Shown here piece by piece: positions 36,730 through 45,496 of a DNA stretch of 64,000 bases (the stretch's first letter is position 1; each line of letters starts with the position of its first letter). The notes beneath the pieces were generated by a model. That model was not told the DNA's origin. It did no database searches and saw nothing but the letters and a program-made list of their open reading frames with translations. Location: the NCBI RefSeq assembly GCF_003963535.1, contig NZ_CP034539.1, positions 8,742,001-8,806,000 of the forward strand, written 5' to 3'. A program made the position numbers and the translations under genes. This DNA is from Streptomyces cyaneochromogenes. GTDB lineage: Bacteria; Actinomycetota; Actinomycetes; Streptomycetales; Streptomycetaceae.

Positions 36730-38115
36730 TCATGGTCGCGCAGGAACAGGTGTACGGTCCTTCGATTGGCCATGATCGTCGATCGTGGGGTCGGGCCGTG
36801 CCGGCAGGGCCCGGCCCGGCACCGCGCCCGCCAGGGCGAGCGCGGCGAGGACGGTCAGCGGCAGCTCAGGATCACCGCCCGCTCCCATGAGCGCGGTCGC
36901 GGCGGCCACGCCCAGCACCGGCCCGACATTCATCGCGGTCTGCTGGAGCCCGCCCGCCACCCCGGCCGACCCGACGGCGGCCTGCCGTACGACGACATGG
37001 GTCGCCGCCACCATCACCGTGCCGAACCCGGCTCCCACCAGGGCGAACCCCACGCAGAGGGCGGGCACGGCCGACGCACGGGACAGGACGAGGATGCCGA
37101 GCGCGAGGACCACCATCGCCGCGGTGGTCGTGCGGCGGGCGCCGGCCCGGCGCAGCAGCACCGCGCACGAGGGGGCCGCGATCACCATCAGGGCGGCCAG
37201 CGGCAGGCTGACCAGGGCGCTGTGGAAGGGGTCCAGTCCGAGGGGGCCCTGCAACAGGAACGTGCCGACGAAGAGGCTGCCGGACAGCGCCGCCGAAGCG
37301 GCCACCAGCATGCCGAGCGCCGAGCCGACCGCCCGCGAGCCGATGTCCCCCACTCTCGAATTCGCTCGAGCGGGAGGTGCCCCCATCGGCGGCAGGAGAG
37401 GGCTCGTGCTCCGGCGCTCGTGCCGGACGAAGGCGGCACCGGTGACGGTCCCGATCGCGGCGGTCCAGACCCACCCCGGCTGTGCGACGAGGGCGTGGAC
37501 CAGGCAGGCCAGGCATACGGCGAGAAGGGCGGGGCCGGGTATGTCCAGCCGCGCCGGGGAGACTGCGCGAGGGGGCCGTACGGCGAGGGCGAGCGCACCG
37601 AAGACGACGGCGGGGATCACGTTCAGCAGGAACACCACGCGCCAGCCCGGCCCCGCCACCAGCGCACCGCCCAGGACCGGCCCGGCAGCCGCAGCCACCC
37701 CGATCGCGGCCGTCCGTACGGCGATCGGCGTCCGCAGCCGGTCGGCCGGGAACGCGGCTCGCAGCATCCCCAGCGTCGCCGGTTGCAGCAGTGCCCCGAA
37801 CACGCCCTGCACGACCCGCAGTCCGATCACCCACCCGATGTCCGGCACCAGGGCGATACCGGCCGACGCCGCCCCGAAGCCGAGCATGCCGATCCCGAAG
37901 ACCCGATGGTGGCCGTACCGGTCGCCGAGCCGCCCGGCGAACACCAGCAGGCTCGCCACCGCGATCAGATAGCCGGTGCTGGTCCACTGGACCTGACCGA
38001 AGGAGGCGTCGAGGTCGCGCCGCAGGGCGGGCTGGGCGACGGTCAGGACCGTGCCGTCGAGCGCGACGATCACGGCGCCGACGACGCTGCCGACGAGGGT
38101 GAGCCGCGGGTTCAC
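36730..38115 (-). CDS. MFS drug-efflux transporter (DHA2 type)
   Basis: A 461-residue, about 14-helix major facilitator. LDGTVLTVAQPALRRDL is the DHA2 motif in helix 1 and GRLGDRYGHHRVFGIG is motif A. The GTG start overlaps the TetR stop by 4 bp, so repressor and pump are coupled. An odd segment, PPMGAPPARANSRVGD, sits in the central loop. It probably exports a toxic small molecule or antibiotic sensed by the regulator. Confidence 0.87.
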   Translation of the reverse strand: MNPRLTLVGSVVGAVIVALDGTVLTVAQPALRRDLDASFGQVQWTSTGYLIAVASLLVFAGRLGDRYGHHRVFGIGMLGFGAASAGIALVPDIGWVIGLRVVQGVFGALLQPATLGMLRAAFPADRLRTPIAVRTAAIGVAAAAGPVLGGALVAGPGWRVVFLLNVIPAVVFGALALAVRPPRAVSPARLDIPGPALLAVCLACLVHALVAQPGWVWTAAIGTVTGAAFVRHERRSTSPLLPPMGAPPARANSRVGDIGSRAVGSALGMLVAASAALSGSLFVGTFLLQGPLGLDPFHSALVSLPLAALMVIAAPSCAVLLRRAGARRTTTAAMVVLALGILVLSRASAVPALCVGFALVGAGFGTVMVAATHVVVRQAAVGSAGVAGGLQQTAMNVGPVLGVAAATALMGAGGDPELPLTVLAALALAGAVPGRALPARPDPTIDDHGQSKDRTPVPARP

Positions 38116-38714
38116 TCGCCCTCCTGCCCGAGATGCGCGTCCAGGACCGACCGCAGCAGCGGTTCGAAGTCGTCGGTTCCCGTGGCGAGTTGGAGGCTGC
38201 CCCAGCCCCACAGCTGGGCGACGCCGTGCAGATTGGCCCACAGTGCCCCGGCGACGAGTCGGGCGTCGGCGTCCGGGCGCACCTGGCCGACCAGGTCCAC
38301 CAGGCGGCCGAAGAGGGGAAGACTGGTGTCGCGCAGACCCAAGTGCCCGCTCTCCAGCAGATCATGACGGAACATCAGCTCGTACATGCCGCGGTTGCCG
38401 AGCGCGAACTCCAGATAGCCGCGACCGAGCGCTGCCAACTGCGCCCGCGGGCCGACCGCCTTGCCGTCGCCGACGGCCACCGTCGCCCGATGGGCGAGTT
38501 CCTCGAAGCCGCGGCGCGCGATGGCCGAGAGCAGCTCCAGGTGGGTGGGGAAGTAGCGACGGGGGGCGCCGTGCGAGACACCCGCCCGGCGGGCGATCTC
38601 CCGCAGGGTGAGCGCCGGGGCGCCCTCCCGGGTGACGAGATCAACGCCGACGTCGATCAACCGGGAGCGCAGCCCGGAGTCGGATTCATGAGCGGGTTGC
38701 TGATCAGAAGGCAT
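38112..38714 (-). CDS. TetR-family repressor of the MFS pump
   Basis: A 200-residue TetR protein: helix-turn-helix LREIARRAGVSHGAPRRYF and a C-terminal ligand domain with GALWANLHGVAQLWGWG. It is followed by the efflux gene (GTGA overlap). Two copies of a 13-bp palindrome lie at and just before its start codon, one touching the ATG, so strong autorepression is expected. The ligand is probably a pump substrate. Confidence 0.88.
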   Translation of the reverse strand: MPSDQQPAHESDSGLRSRLIDVGVDLVTREGAPALTLREIARRAGVSHGAPRRYFPTHLELLSAIARRGFEELAHRATVAVGDGKAVGPRAQLAALGRGYLEFALGNRGMYELMFRHDLLESGHLGLRDTSLPLFGRLVDLVGQVRPDADARLVAGALWANLHGVAQLWGWGSLQLATGTDDFEPLLRSVLDAHLGQEGE

Positions 38715-38750
38715 AGACGCTGTCTACCATGATTGAGTAGACAGTGTCTA
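38714..38750. promoter_or_regulatory. Twin palindromic TetR operators
   Basis: TAGACAGTGTCTA (38738-38750) is a perfect palindrome; TAGACGCTGTCTA (38714-38726) differs at one position. Their centres are 24 bp apart, and the second abuts the TetR start codon. Two same-face sites suggest a pair of repressor dimers blocking the promoter of the repressor-pump operon, and perhaps the divergent flavin/F420 enzyme gene. Confidence 0.8.
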
Positions 38751-38823
38751 CGAGATGCCGGGGTGGTGATGTGACAGCGCGTGGAAGGGAATGCGTGGAC
38801 TGCCCGCCAGGGTTGATCCAGGC

Positions 38824-39273
38824 ATGACTCAGGACGCCACCCAGAACGCACTGCTCGCGCTGCTCTCCGAGGGCCACGGCGGGGTGCTGGTCACCCTCAA
38901 ACGCGACGGCCGGCCGCAACTGTCCAATGTCAGCCACGCCTACGACCCCGACGAGCGGACCATCCGCGTCTCGATCACCGACGACCGCGCCAAGACCCGC
39001 AACCTGCGCCGGGACCCCCGCGCCTCGTACCACGTCACGTCCCCGGACCGGTGGGCCTACGTCGTCGCCGAGGGCACGGCCGACCTCACGCCGGTCGCGC
39101 AGGACCCGTACGACGCCACGGTCGACGAGCTCGTCCGCCTCTACCGGGACGTCCTGGGGGAGCACCCCGACTGGGAGGACTACCGGGCCGCGATGGTCCG
39201 GGACCGGCGGCTGGTGCTGCGACTGCGGGTGGAGCGGGCGTACGGGATCCCTAAGGGCGCCGATCGGGGCTGA
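38824..39273 (+). CDS. PPOX-class F420-dependent oxidoreductase
   Basis: A 149-residue split-barrel flavin/F420-binding protein: VLVTLKRDGRPQLSNVSHAY at the start, VSITDDRAKTRNLRRDPRAS in the cofactor region and WAYVVAEGTADL after it are typical. ATG 38824 is preferred on family length; ATG 38791 upstream is in frame with a purine-rich tract too close for a normal site. It diverges from the TetR gene across the twin operators, so it may share that control. Substrate unknown. Confidence 0.83.
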   Translation: MTQDATQNALLALLSEGHGGVLVTLKRDGRPQLSNVSHAYDPDERTIRVSITDDRAKTRNLRRDPRASYHVTSPDRWAYVVAEGTADLTPVAQDPYDATVDELVRLYRDVLGEHPDWEDYRAAMVRDRRLVLRLRVERAYGIPKGADRG

Positions 39274-39275
39274 CT

Positions 39276-39500
39276 GCGCGCGTACCCCTCCCGGAACCCG
39301 GTGAGCACGACCTGTTGATGCCGGGCTGGCCGGACGCCGACCGGCATCTGGAACTCGTCCACGAGCCGGCCCGGCTGGAGGAACACGGCGGCAAGCGGGT
39401 GTCGTCGCCCAACCCGTACTGGAACGAGTGGGGTGTCACCGTCGAGGACCCGGACGGATACCGGCTGGTGCTGTGCAGGAGCGCTTGGTCCAACGCCTAG
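39276..39500 (+). pseudogene. Glyoxalase/VOC-family remnant (C-terminal half)
   Basis: The frame from about 39282 encodes PEPGEHDLLMPGWPDADRHL and later WNEWGVTVEDPDGYRLVLC, the last strand pair of a VOC-superfamily protein with a metal-binding Glu/Asp region. About the first half of a typical 120-residue domain is missing and replaced by the end of the F420-type gene, with no start codon or ribosome site of its own except an internal ATG at 39318. It is read as a deletion remnant. Confidence 0.55.
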
Positions 39501-39504
39501 CGGG

Positions 39505-40674
39505 TCAGGCGGTACGAGCCGTGCCGCCCGCGACCGTGGCGGCCGCATCGGTGTCCGTCGCCGCACCGGACGTCTCCTTCGCCCAGGCCTCCAGACACAT
39601 CACGAACTCGGCCGCCCGGTCCGCCCAGTTGAGGTCGCGCAGGGCCGCCTCCCAGCCCCGCGTGGCCGCACGCAGGCGCATCTCCGGGTCCAGGCGCAGG
39701 CGCCGTACGGCGTCCGCGGCCGTGGCCGGATCCTCGTACGGCACGACGAGACCACAGCCGTAGCGTTCGACGAGGTCGGCCGCGAGAGGGGTGGGCGTGG
39801 TGACGAGGGGGACGCCGTGGGCCATGTACTCCACGGCCTTGGTGGGCCGTGAGTGGCGGTAGTTGGGTTGGTCGTGGAGGAGGGAGAGGCCGGCCAGGGC
39901 GCCGGAGAGCCGGTCGAGGGCGTGGTCGTTGGGGAGGTAGCCGTGCCAGCGCAGGACTCCGTCCCGGTCGGCCTGGGTGAGCGCGCCCCGCACCTCGGGG
40001 TCCGCCGCGCCGATCACCTCGACCTGGACGTCGGGCGCCAGCAGCCGTGCCGTCTCGATGAGTTCCAGCGCGCCCCGTGCCCGGGAGAGGTGCCCGAGGT
40101 AGACGACACGGTCGTCGCCCGGCGGCTCGGGCGGTTCGGGCGACACCGTGGTCAGGTTGGCGACCACGGGATGAGGGTGGCGGAAGCGCCGCTGGTAGGC
40201 GTCCTCGGCGAGCAGCAGCCGCAGCCTTCGTTCCGCCAGCCGTTCCGTCGCCCGCACGACCAGCCGCAGTGGCGGCCGCAGCGGTCGTGGCAGCCAGCGC
40301 TTCATCACCAGCGCCGCCGCCGTGTCCTCGTGCACGTCCCACACGGTGACGGGAGCGCGTCCCGCGCGCCGCCATCGGCGCAGCGTGCCGGGCAGGGCGA
40401 GCAGCAGCTCCGGGTCGTGCAGCAGGACGATGTCCGCCTGGGGTCCCCGCTCGGCGAGCAGGGTGCGGGCCGCGCGCAGTGCCGACCGGCGGTCGCGGCC
40501 GGCGGCCCGGGGCAGGTCGACGCCCTCGACGTACGGCCGTGGCTTCACCTCGCGGGCCGCGAACGGCGCGGCGTACACGATGCGGTGACCGCGCTCGCGC
40601 AGGGCGCCGATCTCCCGGTGCAGGATCCGGGCGTCCTCGGGATGGTGGACGACGGTGACGACGAGTATCCGCAT
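39505..40674 (-). CDS. GT4-like glycosyltransferase
   Basis: A 389-residue GT-B glycosyltransferase starting MRILVVTVVHHPEDARILHR, with VVYLGHLSRARGALELIETA starting the donor domain and TKAVEYMAHGVPLVTTPTPL near the sugar-nucleotide site. ATG 40674 has GAAAGG 11 nt upstream; upstream frame is non-coding. It is last in the minus-strand glycan operon, 83 bp after the nucleotide-sugar dehydrogenase. The Ala/Thr-rich tail is probably disordered. Role: adding a sugar in surface glycan assembly. Confidence 0.86.
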   Translation of the reverse strand: MRILVVTVVHHPEDARILHREIGALRERGHRIVYAAPFAAREVKPRPYVEGVDLPRAAGRDRRSALRAARTLLAERGPQADIVLLHDPELLLALPGTLRRWRRAGRAPVTVWDVHEDTAAALVMKRWLPRPLRPPLRLVVRATERLAERRLRLLLAEDAYQRRFRHPHPVVANLTTVSPEPPEPPGDDRVVYLGHLSRARGALELIETARLLAPDVQVEVIGAADPEVRGALTQADRDGVLRWHGYLPNDHALDRLSGALAGLSLLHDQPNYRHSRPTKAVEYMAHGVPLVTTPTPLAADLVERYGCGLVVPYEDPATAADAVRRLRLDPEMRLRAATRGWEAALRDLNWADRAAEFVMCLEAWAKETSGAATDTDAAATVAGGTARTA

Positions 40675-40757
40675 CAGAGCACGTACCTTTCGACTGCCCC
40701 GAGATCCATGGCCCGGACGAACGGGCGGCAGGTTGCACCGCTCCCGCGTCCGGCCGG

Positions 40758-42101
40758 TCACAGCACTTCCACGTCCGGCCGGAAGATCCGCCCCCGGGTG
40801 TCGAACAGCAGCCGGGCCGTGTCGCCGATGGCCGGCAGGTCGTACGCCGTGTGGTCCTGGAGCAGGATCGTCAGGTCGTGCTCGCGCACCGCGGCCATGA
40901 CGTCGCCGACGCGCGGGACGCCCGCCCCGTCCACGGACCACAGCCGCACATGCGGGTCATGGAAGGACACCTCGGCCTCCCGCTCCCGCAGCAGCCGCGC
41001 CACCGGCACCGCGGGCGACTCCCGCTGGTCCGCGACGTCCGGCTTGTAGGTGACCCCGAGGAGCAGCACCCGGGAACCGCGCAGCGGCCGGCCGGCGGTG
41101 TTGAGCAGGTCCTGGGCGCGGCGCACCACGTACTCGGGCATCCGCCGGTTGATCTCCTGGGCGAGTTCGACGAACCGGAACTCGTAGCCGAGCGACGAAC
41201 GCACCTTGTACGACAGGTAGTTGGGGTCGATGGGGATGCAGTGCCCGCCGACCCCGGGACTCGGCCGGAACGCCTGGAAGCCGAAGGGTTTCGTGCCGGC
41301 GCAGCGGATCGCGTCCCACAGGTCGACGTGCAACTCGTGGCTGATCACGGCCAGTTCGTTGACCAGGGCGATGTTGACGTGCCGGTAGGTGTTCTCCAGC
41401 AGCTTGGCCATCTCGGCCTCGCGGGTGCCCTTCGCCTGGACGACGGTGTCGACGAGCTTGCCGTAGAAGGCGACCGCGCGTGCCGCGCAGGACGGGGTGC
41501 AGCCGCCGACCACCTTCGGTGTGGTGCGCAGCCCGTGCGTGGTGTTGCCGGGGTCGATGCGCTCGGGCGAGAAGGCCAGCGCGAAGTCCGGGCCGGCGCG
41601 CAGCCCCGACTCCTCCAGGAGCGGCCGTACGACCTCCTCGGTGGTGCCCGGATACGTGGTCGACTCCAGCACGACCAGCTGACCGGGCCGCAACCGCCCC
41701 GCCACCGTGCGCACGGCGGCCTTGACCGCGCTCAGGTCCGGGCCGCCGTCCTCGCTGAGCGGGGTCGGCACGCAGATCACCACGGACTGCGCGCAGGCCA
41801 GACAGGCGTCGTCCGTGTACGCCGCGAACCCGGCCGCCCGCATCCGGCGGACGTCCTCGTCGGAGACGTCGTCGACATGGGAGTGCCCGGTGTTGAGCGC
41901 CTCCACGATCCGGGGGTCGCGGTCGAGACCCACGACTCTCAGGCCGATCGACGCGGCCTCGCGCGCGAGCGGCAGTCCGACGTAACCGAGCCCGATCACC
42001 GCCAGTTCCACGCGATCGGGCGGTTCCGCTTCCCCGAGCGGTTCGCTCTCTTCCTCAAGTTCCCCGAGCGCTCCGGTCTGTTCGACCTGCATATGACTCA
42101 C
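40758..42101 (-). CDS. Nucleotide-sugar dehydrogenase (UDP-ManNAc dehydrogenase, WecC-like)
   Basis: A 447-residue NAD-dependent 6-dehydrogenase of the UDP-glucose/UDP-ManNAc family. LAVIGLGYVGLPLAREAA binds NAD; FSPERIDPGN, KLLENTYRHVNIALVNELA and the catalytic Cys in GVGGHCIPIDPNYL are present. The first 30 residues are acidic and not part of the fold. GTG 42101 overlaps the upstream glycosyltransferase stop; ATG 42092 is an alternative. With the divergent 2-epimerase it would make UDP-ManNAc uronate for a surface polymer. Confidence 0.87.
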   Translation of the reverse strand: MSHMQVEQTGALGELEEESEPLGEAEPPDRVELAVIGLGYVGLPLAREAASIGLRVVGLDRDPRIVEALNTGHSHVDDVSDEDVRRMRAAGFAAYTDDACLACAQSVVICVPTPLSEDGGPDLSAVKAAVRTVAGRLRPGQLVVLESTTYPGTTEEVVRPLLEESGLRAGPDFALAFSPERIDPGNTTHGLRTTPKVVGGCTPSCAARAVAFYGKLVDTVVQAKGTREAEMAKLLENTYRHVNIALVNELAVISHELHVDLWDAIRCAGTKPFGFQAFRPSPGVGGHCIPIDPNYLSYKVRSSLGYEFRFVELAQEINRRMPEYVVRRAQDLLNTAGRPLRGSRVLLLGVTYKPDVADQRESPAVPVARLLREREAEVSFHDPHVRLWSVDGAGVPRVGDVMAAVREHDLTILLQDHTAYDLPAIGDTARLLFDTRGRIFRPDVEVL

Positions 42102-43558
42102 CCCGCCTCAAGGCATCCAAGGGCGCGGTACGCCTCACGGGTTGTGGCGGCGACCCGCTTCCAGGTGCGGTCACGCGCGACCATCGCGCGGGCGGCTGCT
42201 CCCCATTCGTTTCGCCGCTTTTGACTGTAAATGAGCATTTCCAGTTCATCAGCCCAGGATTTTGGCGATTTGCTCGGAATTAGCCGTCCGTTCACCTCCG
42301 GTTCGACCAGCTCCCTCAGTGCGGCGAGATCACTGGCGGCCACCGGGACCCCGCACGCCATCGCCTCCACCGGCTTGAGCGGGGTCACCAGCCGGCAGAC
42401 CCGCTCATCGGTGCGCGGCACCGCGAACACGTCCAACACGGCGTAGAAGTCACGCACTTGCTCGTGCGGCACCCGCCCCGTGAACAGCGCGGTCCCGTCG
42501 TCCAGGCCCAGCCGGGCGGCCAGTCGCTCCAGCGCCGGGCGCTCCGGTCCGTCGCCGACGATCAGCAGCCGCAGCGGGGCGCCGCGCCGGCGCAGCTCTT
42601 CACCCGCATGGAGCAATGTGCCGATCCCCTCGTGCGGGGTGAGACTGCCGACCGTGCCGACCACGTACTCGTCCGGCGCGATGCCGAGCCGGGCGCGCAC
42701 GGCCGCCTCGTCCGGCAACGGGGCCAGGAACGAGTCGTCCACGGCGTTGGGCACGACGAGAACCCGCTCCTCGGGCACCCCGCGCCCCACGATCTCGGCG
42801 CGCATCGCCTCACCCAGCGTCAGCACCAGATCGGCCTGACGCATGCAGAACGTCTCCAGGGCGCGCCGCGCCCGGTACGTCTCGTCGTCCCGGCCGCGGT
42901 CCGGCGCCTGCGTCAGCCAGGTCTCCTCCAGGAAGCCCCGCACTTCGTAGACCACCGGCAGCCCGTACGTCTCCCGCAGCGCGAGCGCCACCCGGCCGTT
43001 GCCGTGGTCGGTCGCCGCGTGCAGCACCGCGGGCCGCAGCCGTTCCACCAGCCGCGCGGCCAGCTCGGCGTTGCGCGCCAGTGCCGCCGCCTGTCCGTAC
43101 GGCAGCCGCGGTGGCAGCAGGCGGTGCTGCGGCACCCCGCCCACCAGCTGCGTCGGGCGGGCGTCCAGCACTCCCGCCGACACGGGGAAGCCGATCCGGG
43201 TCACCACATGCGGGTCCAGCCCGGCCGCCAGCTGTGCCTCGGCGAGCTTCTGCGTGCGCACGGTGTAGCCGGCGTGCCGGAACGGCAGCCCGTTGGTGAC
43301 CAGATGGAGTACCCGCCCCGGCACCGGACGGAACCGACGACCGCCGGGTGGGGGCACCGGCGCGGCGGACGGTGTCGCGACCGGACCCGCGGTCCGGGCA
43401 CGCAGAGCGAGCCGCCCTTCCAGCGGCCCCACCCCGCGCCGCATCCGACCGGGCAGCAGTCGCAGACCGAGGAGCGCCGCCCGAGCCGGGTCCTGCCGCA
43501 GCTCGCCAAGTGCCACCGAGGCAGCCAAACTGAGGGCAAGTGGAATATTTCGGTACAT
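42098..43558 (-). CDS. GT4-family glycosyltransferase
   Basis: A 486-residue glycosyltransferase: the N-terminal part includes VLHLVTNGLPFRHAGYTVR, the donor domain VVPNAVDDSFLAPLPDEAAV and TPLKPVEAMACGVPVAASDL. ATG 43558 (MYRNIPLALSLAASVALGEL) was preferred because the open frame beyond it would reach within 15 bp of the divergent epimerase gene and lacks coding character; no strong ribosome site is visible for it. It is first in the minus-strand glycan operon and is coupled to the dehydrogenase. Confidence 0.83.
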   Translation of the reverse strand: MYRNIPLALSLAASVALGELRQDPARAALLGLRLLPGRMRRGVGPLEGRLALRARTAGPVATPSAAPVPPPGGRRFRPVPGRVLHLVTNGLPFRHAGYTVRTQKLAEAQLAAGLDPHVVTRIGFPVSAGVLDARPTQLVGGVPQHRLLPPRLPYGQAAALARNAELAARLVERLRPAVLHAATDHGNGRVALALRETYGLPVVYEVRGFLEETWLTQAPDRGRDDETYRARRALETFCMRQADLVLTLGEAMRAEIVGRGVPEERVLVVPNAVDDSFLAPLPDEAAVRARLGIAPDEYVVGTVGSLTPHEGIGTLLHAGEELRRRGAPLRLLIVGDGPERPALERLAARLGLDDGTALFTGRVPHEQVRDFYAVLDVFAVPRTDERVCRLVTPLKPVEAMACGVPVAASDLAALRELVEPEVNGRLIPSKSPKSWADELEMLIYSQKRRNEWGAAARAMVARDRTWKRVAATTREAYRALGCLEAG

Positions 43559-43755
43559 ATGCCAAAGGTAGGTCGCAACGCGGAGCGAGTGCCCACCAAC
43601 AGGCACTGTCCCCAGGACACCGGCCGCGAGGGAGCCGAAGGGCGCGCCGGTGTCGAGCGCCCGAACGCGCGGAGGCCCGAAGGGCTGAGCACGATCGGGC
43701 TCTCGACACCGGCTGAAAGCGCCCGTAGGCGACCGAGCCATCAAAAGGGAGCGCG

Positions 43756-44844
43756 ATGGACGGCTGCGTACTTCATGTGGTCGGCACCCGGCCGAACTTC
43801 GTCAAGGCCGCACCGGTCGTCGCCGCCCTCGGCGCGGCCGGCTGCGACCAGGTGCTCGTGCACACCGGGCAGCACTACGACGAGCGGATGTCGGACGTCT
43901 TCTTCCGGCAACTGGGCCTGCCCGAACCCGACACCGACCTCGGCGTGGGCTCCGGCAGCCACGCCCGGCAGACCGCCGACCTCCTGGTGGCCCTGGAGGG
44001 CGAACTGACCGCCCGCGCACCCGCGCTCGTCACGGTGTACGGCGACGTGAACTCGACGCTGGCTGCAGCCCTCGCCGCCGCCAAACTGGGCATCCCCGTC
44101 GCGCACGTCGAGGCCGGGCTGCGCAGTTTCGACATGGCGATGCCGGAGGAGGTCAACCGGCGTCTGGTCGACCAGCTGGCGGAGCTGTTGTTCGTCACGA
44201 GCCCCGAGGCCGTGGGGCATCTCGCCCGCGAGGGGATCGCCGCCGAGCGGGTGCACCTGGTCGGCAACCCCATGATCGACACCCTGCTCACCCACATGGA
44301 GCACTTCGACCCGGCGACCGCCCGCGCGGCACACGGACTGCCCGAGCGCTACGGCGTCGTCACCCTGCACCGGCCCGCCAACGTCGACGACCCGCAGGCC
44401 GCCGCGGCCGCCGCCCGTGTGCTGGCCGAGGCGGCCCGCCATCTCGACCTGGTCGTACCGCTGCATCCGCGCGGCCGGGCCGCGCTGCGGGCGGCGGGCC
44501 TGGCGGACGCGCCGGGCGTCCACCTGCTCGACCCGCTCGGCTACGTCGAGTTCATGAGCCTCGTGCGCGCGGCCGCCGCGGTGATCACCGACTCGGGCGG
44601 CGTCCAGGAGGAGACGACCGTCCTCGGCGTCCCGTGCCTGACCCTGCGGACGACGACCGAACGACCGGTCACGGTCACCCACGGCACCAACCGGCTGGTC
44701 ACGCACGGCGAGTTGGTGCCCGCGCTGCGCAAGGTGCTGGACGCCGGGGGAGCCGCGCCGGGGGAGGGGCCACCGCTGTGGGACGGCCGCTCGGGCGGCC
44801 GTATCGCCCGGGTCATCACCGCGTGGCTGGAGCGACATGGCTGA
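43756..44844 (+). CDS. wecB: UDP-N-acetylglucosamine 2-epimerase (non-hydrolysing)
   Basis: A 362-residue GT-B-fold epimerase: VVGTRPNFVKAAPVV, LVHTGQHYDERMSDVFF, HVEAGLRSFDMAMPEEVNRR and ITDSGGVQEE are the family's UDP and active-site motifs. It converts UDP-GlcNAc to UDP-ManNAc, the substrate of the divergent WecC-like dehydrogenase. ATG 43756 follows AAAAGGGAG. It leads a four-gene plus-strand operon and overlaps the methyltransferase by 8 bp. The 197-bp gap to the divergent gene must hold both promoters. Confidence 0.91.
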   Translation: MDGCVLHVVGTRPNFVKAAPVVAALGAAGCDQVLVHTGQHYDERMSDVFFRQLGLPEPDTDLGVGSGSHARQTADLLVALEGELTARAPALVTVYGDVNSTLAAALAAAKLGIPVAHVEAGLRSFDMAMPEEVNRRLVDQLAELLFVTSPEAVGHLAREGIAAERVHLVGNPMIDTLLTHMEHFDPATARAAHGLPERYGVVTLHRPANVDDPQAAAAAARVLAEAARHLDLVVPLHPRGRAALRAAGLADAPGVHLLDPLGYVEFMSLVRAAAAVITDSGGVQEETTVLGVPCLTLRTTTERPVTVTHGTNRLVTHGELVPALRKVLDAGGAAPGEGPPLWDGRSGGRIARVITAWLERHG

Positions 44845-45496
44845 CGCGACGCGGACGCACGACGACACACGGGCGTACTGGGACACGCGCCACGCCGACC
44901 CCGACGAGCTCGCCTCCGGCGGGCACACCGGCCTCGACCGTCCGGGCAACGAGATCTTCTACGCCCAGCGCCTCGGCACGCTGCTCTCCCTCATCGGCGA
45001 CCTGTCCAGCCCCGCCGCCCCGCTGTTCGTGCTCGACGCCGGCTGCGGCAAGGGCTACTTCGCCCGTGCCCTGGCCCGTTGCGGCCATCGGGTCGACGCC
45101 TTCGACGCCAGTCCGACTGCCGTCGACCACGCCCGAGCCGAGGGCGGCGGCCCGCGCTACGCCGTCGCCACGCTCGACGAGTGGCGCGCTCCGTGGCCGT
45201 ACGACATCGTTGTCTGCGTGGACGTCCTGTTCCACGTGCCGGACGACGAGGAGTGGGCGGCCGGGCTGCGCAACCTCGCCTCCCTCGTCCGCGTCGCCGG
45301 ACGGCTGATCGTCACCGACGCCGTCGGCGACGAGGACCCCGCCGAGCCCACGACCCGCGGCGCCCGTGTCGCGCACCGCCCGATCGCCGCCTACCGCGCC
45401 GAACTCGAGCCGCTCGGCCTGCGGCACACCCTTTCCAGGCCGTACGGCTTCCGGGAGAACCGGGTCGGCTTCCACGTCTTCACGAGGACCCGCTGA
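44837..45496 (+). CDS. SAM-dependent methyltransferase
   Basis: A 219-residue class I methyltransferase: FVLDAGCGKGYFARALA is motif I, DAFDASPTA motif II and DIVVCVDVLFHVPDD motif IV. It is close to sugar or natural-product O-methyltransferases. It starts inside the epimerase gene (8-bp overlap), and its TGA overlaps the next ATG. Probably it methylates a glycan residue or terminates a chain; inferred from context. Confidence 0.86.
   Translation: MADATRTHDDTRAYWDTRHADPDELASGGHTGLDRPGNEIFYAQRLGTLLSLIGDLSSPAAPLFVLDAGCGKGYFARALARCGHRVDAFDASPTAVDHARAEGGGPRYAVATLDEWRAPWPYDIVVCVDVLFHVPDDEEWAAGLRNLASLVRVAGRLIVTDAVGDEDPAEPTTRGARVAHRPIAAYRAELEPLGLRHTLSRPYGFRENRVGFHVFTRTR

Noticed and set aside
42098-43744. 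Longer form of the first minus-strand glycosyltransferase (548 codons)
   Set aside because: The extra 62 codons lack coding character and would leave 11 bp to the divergent epimerase, with no room for promoters.
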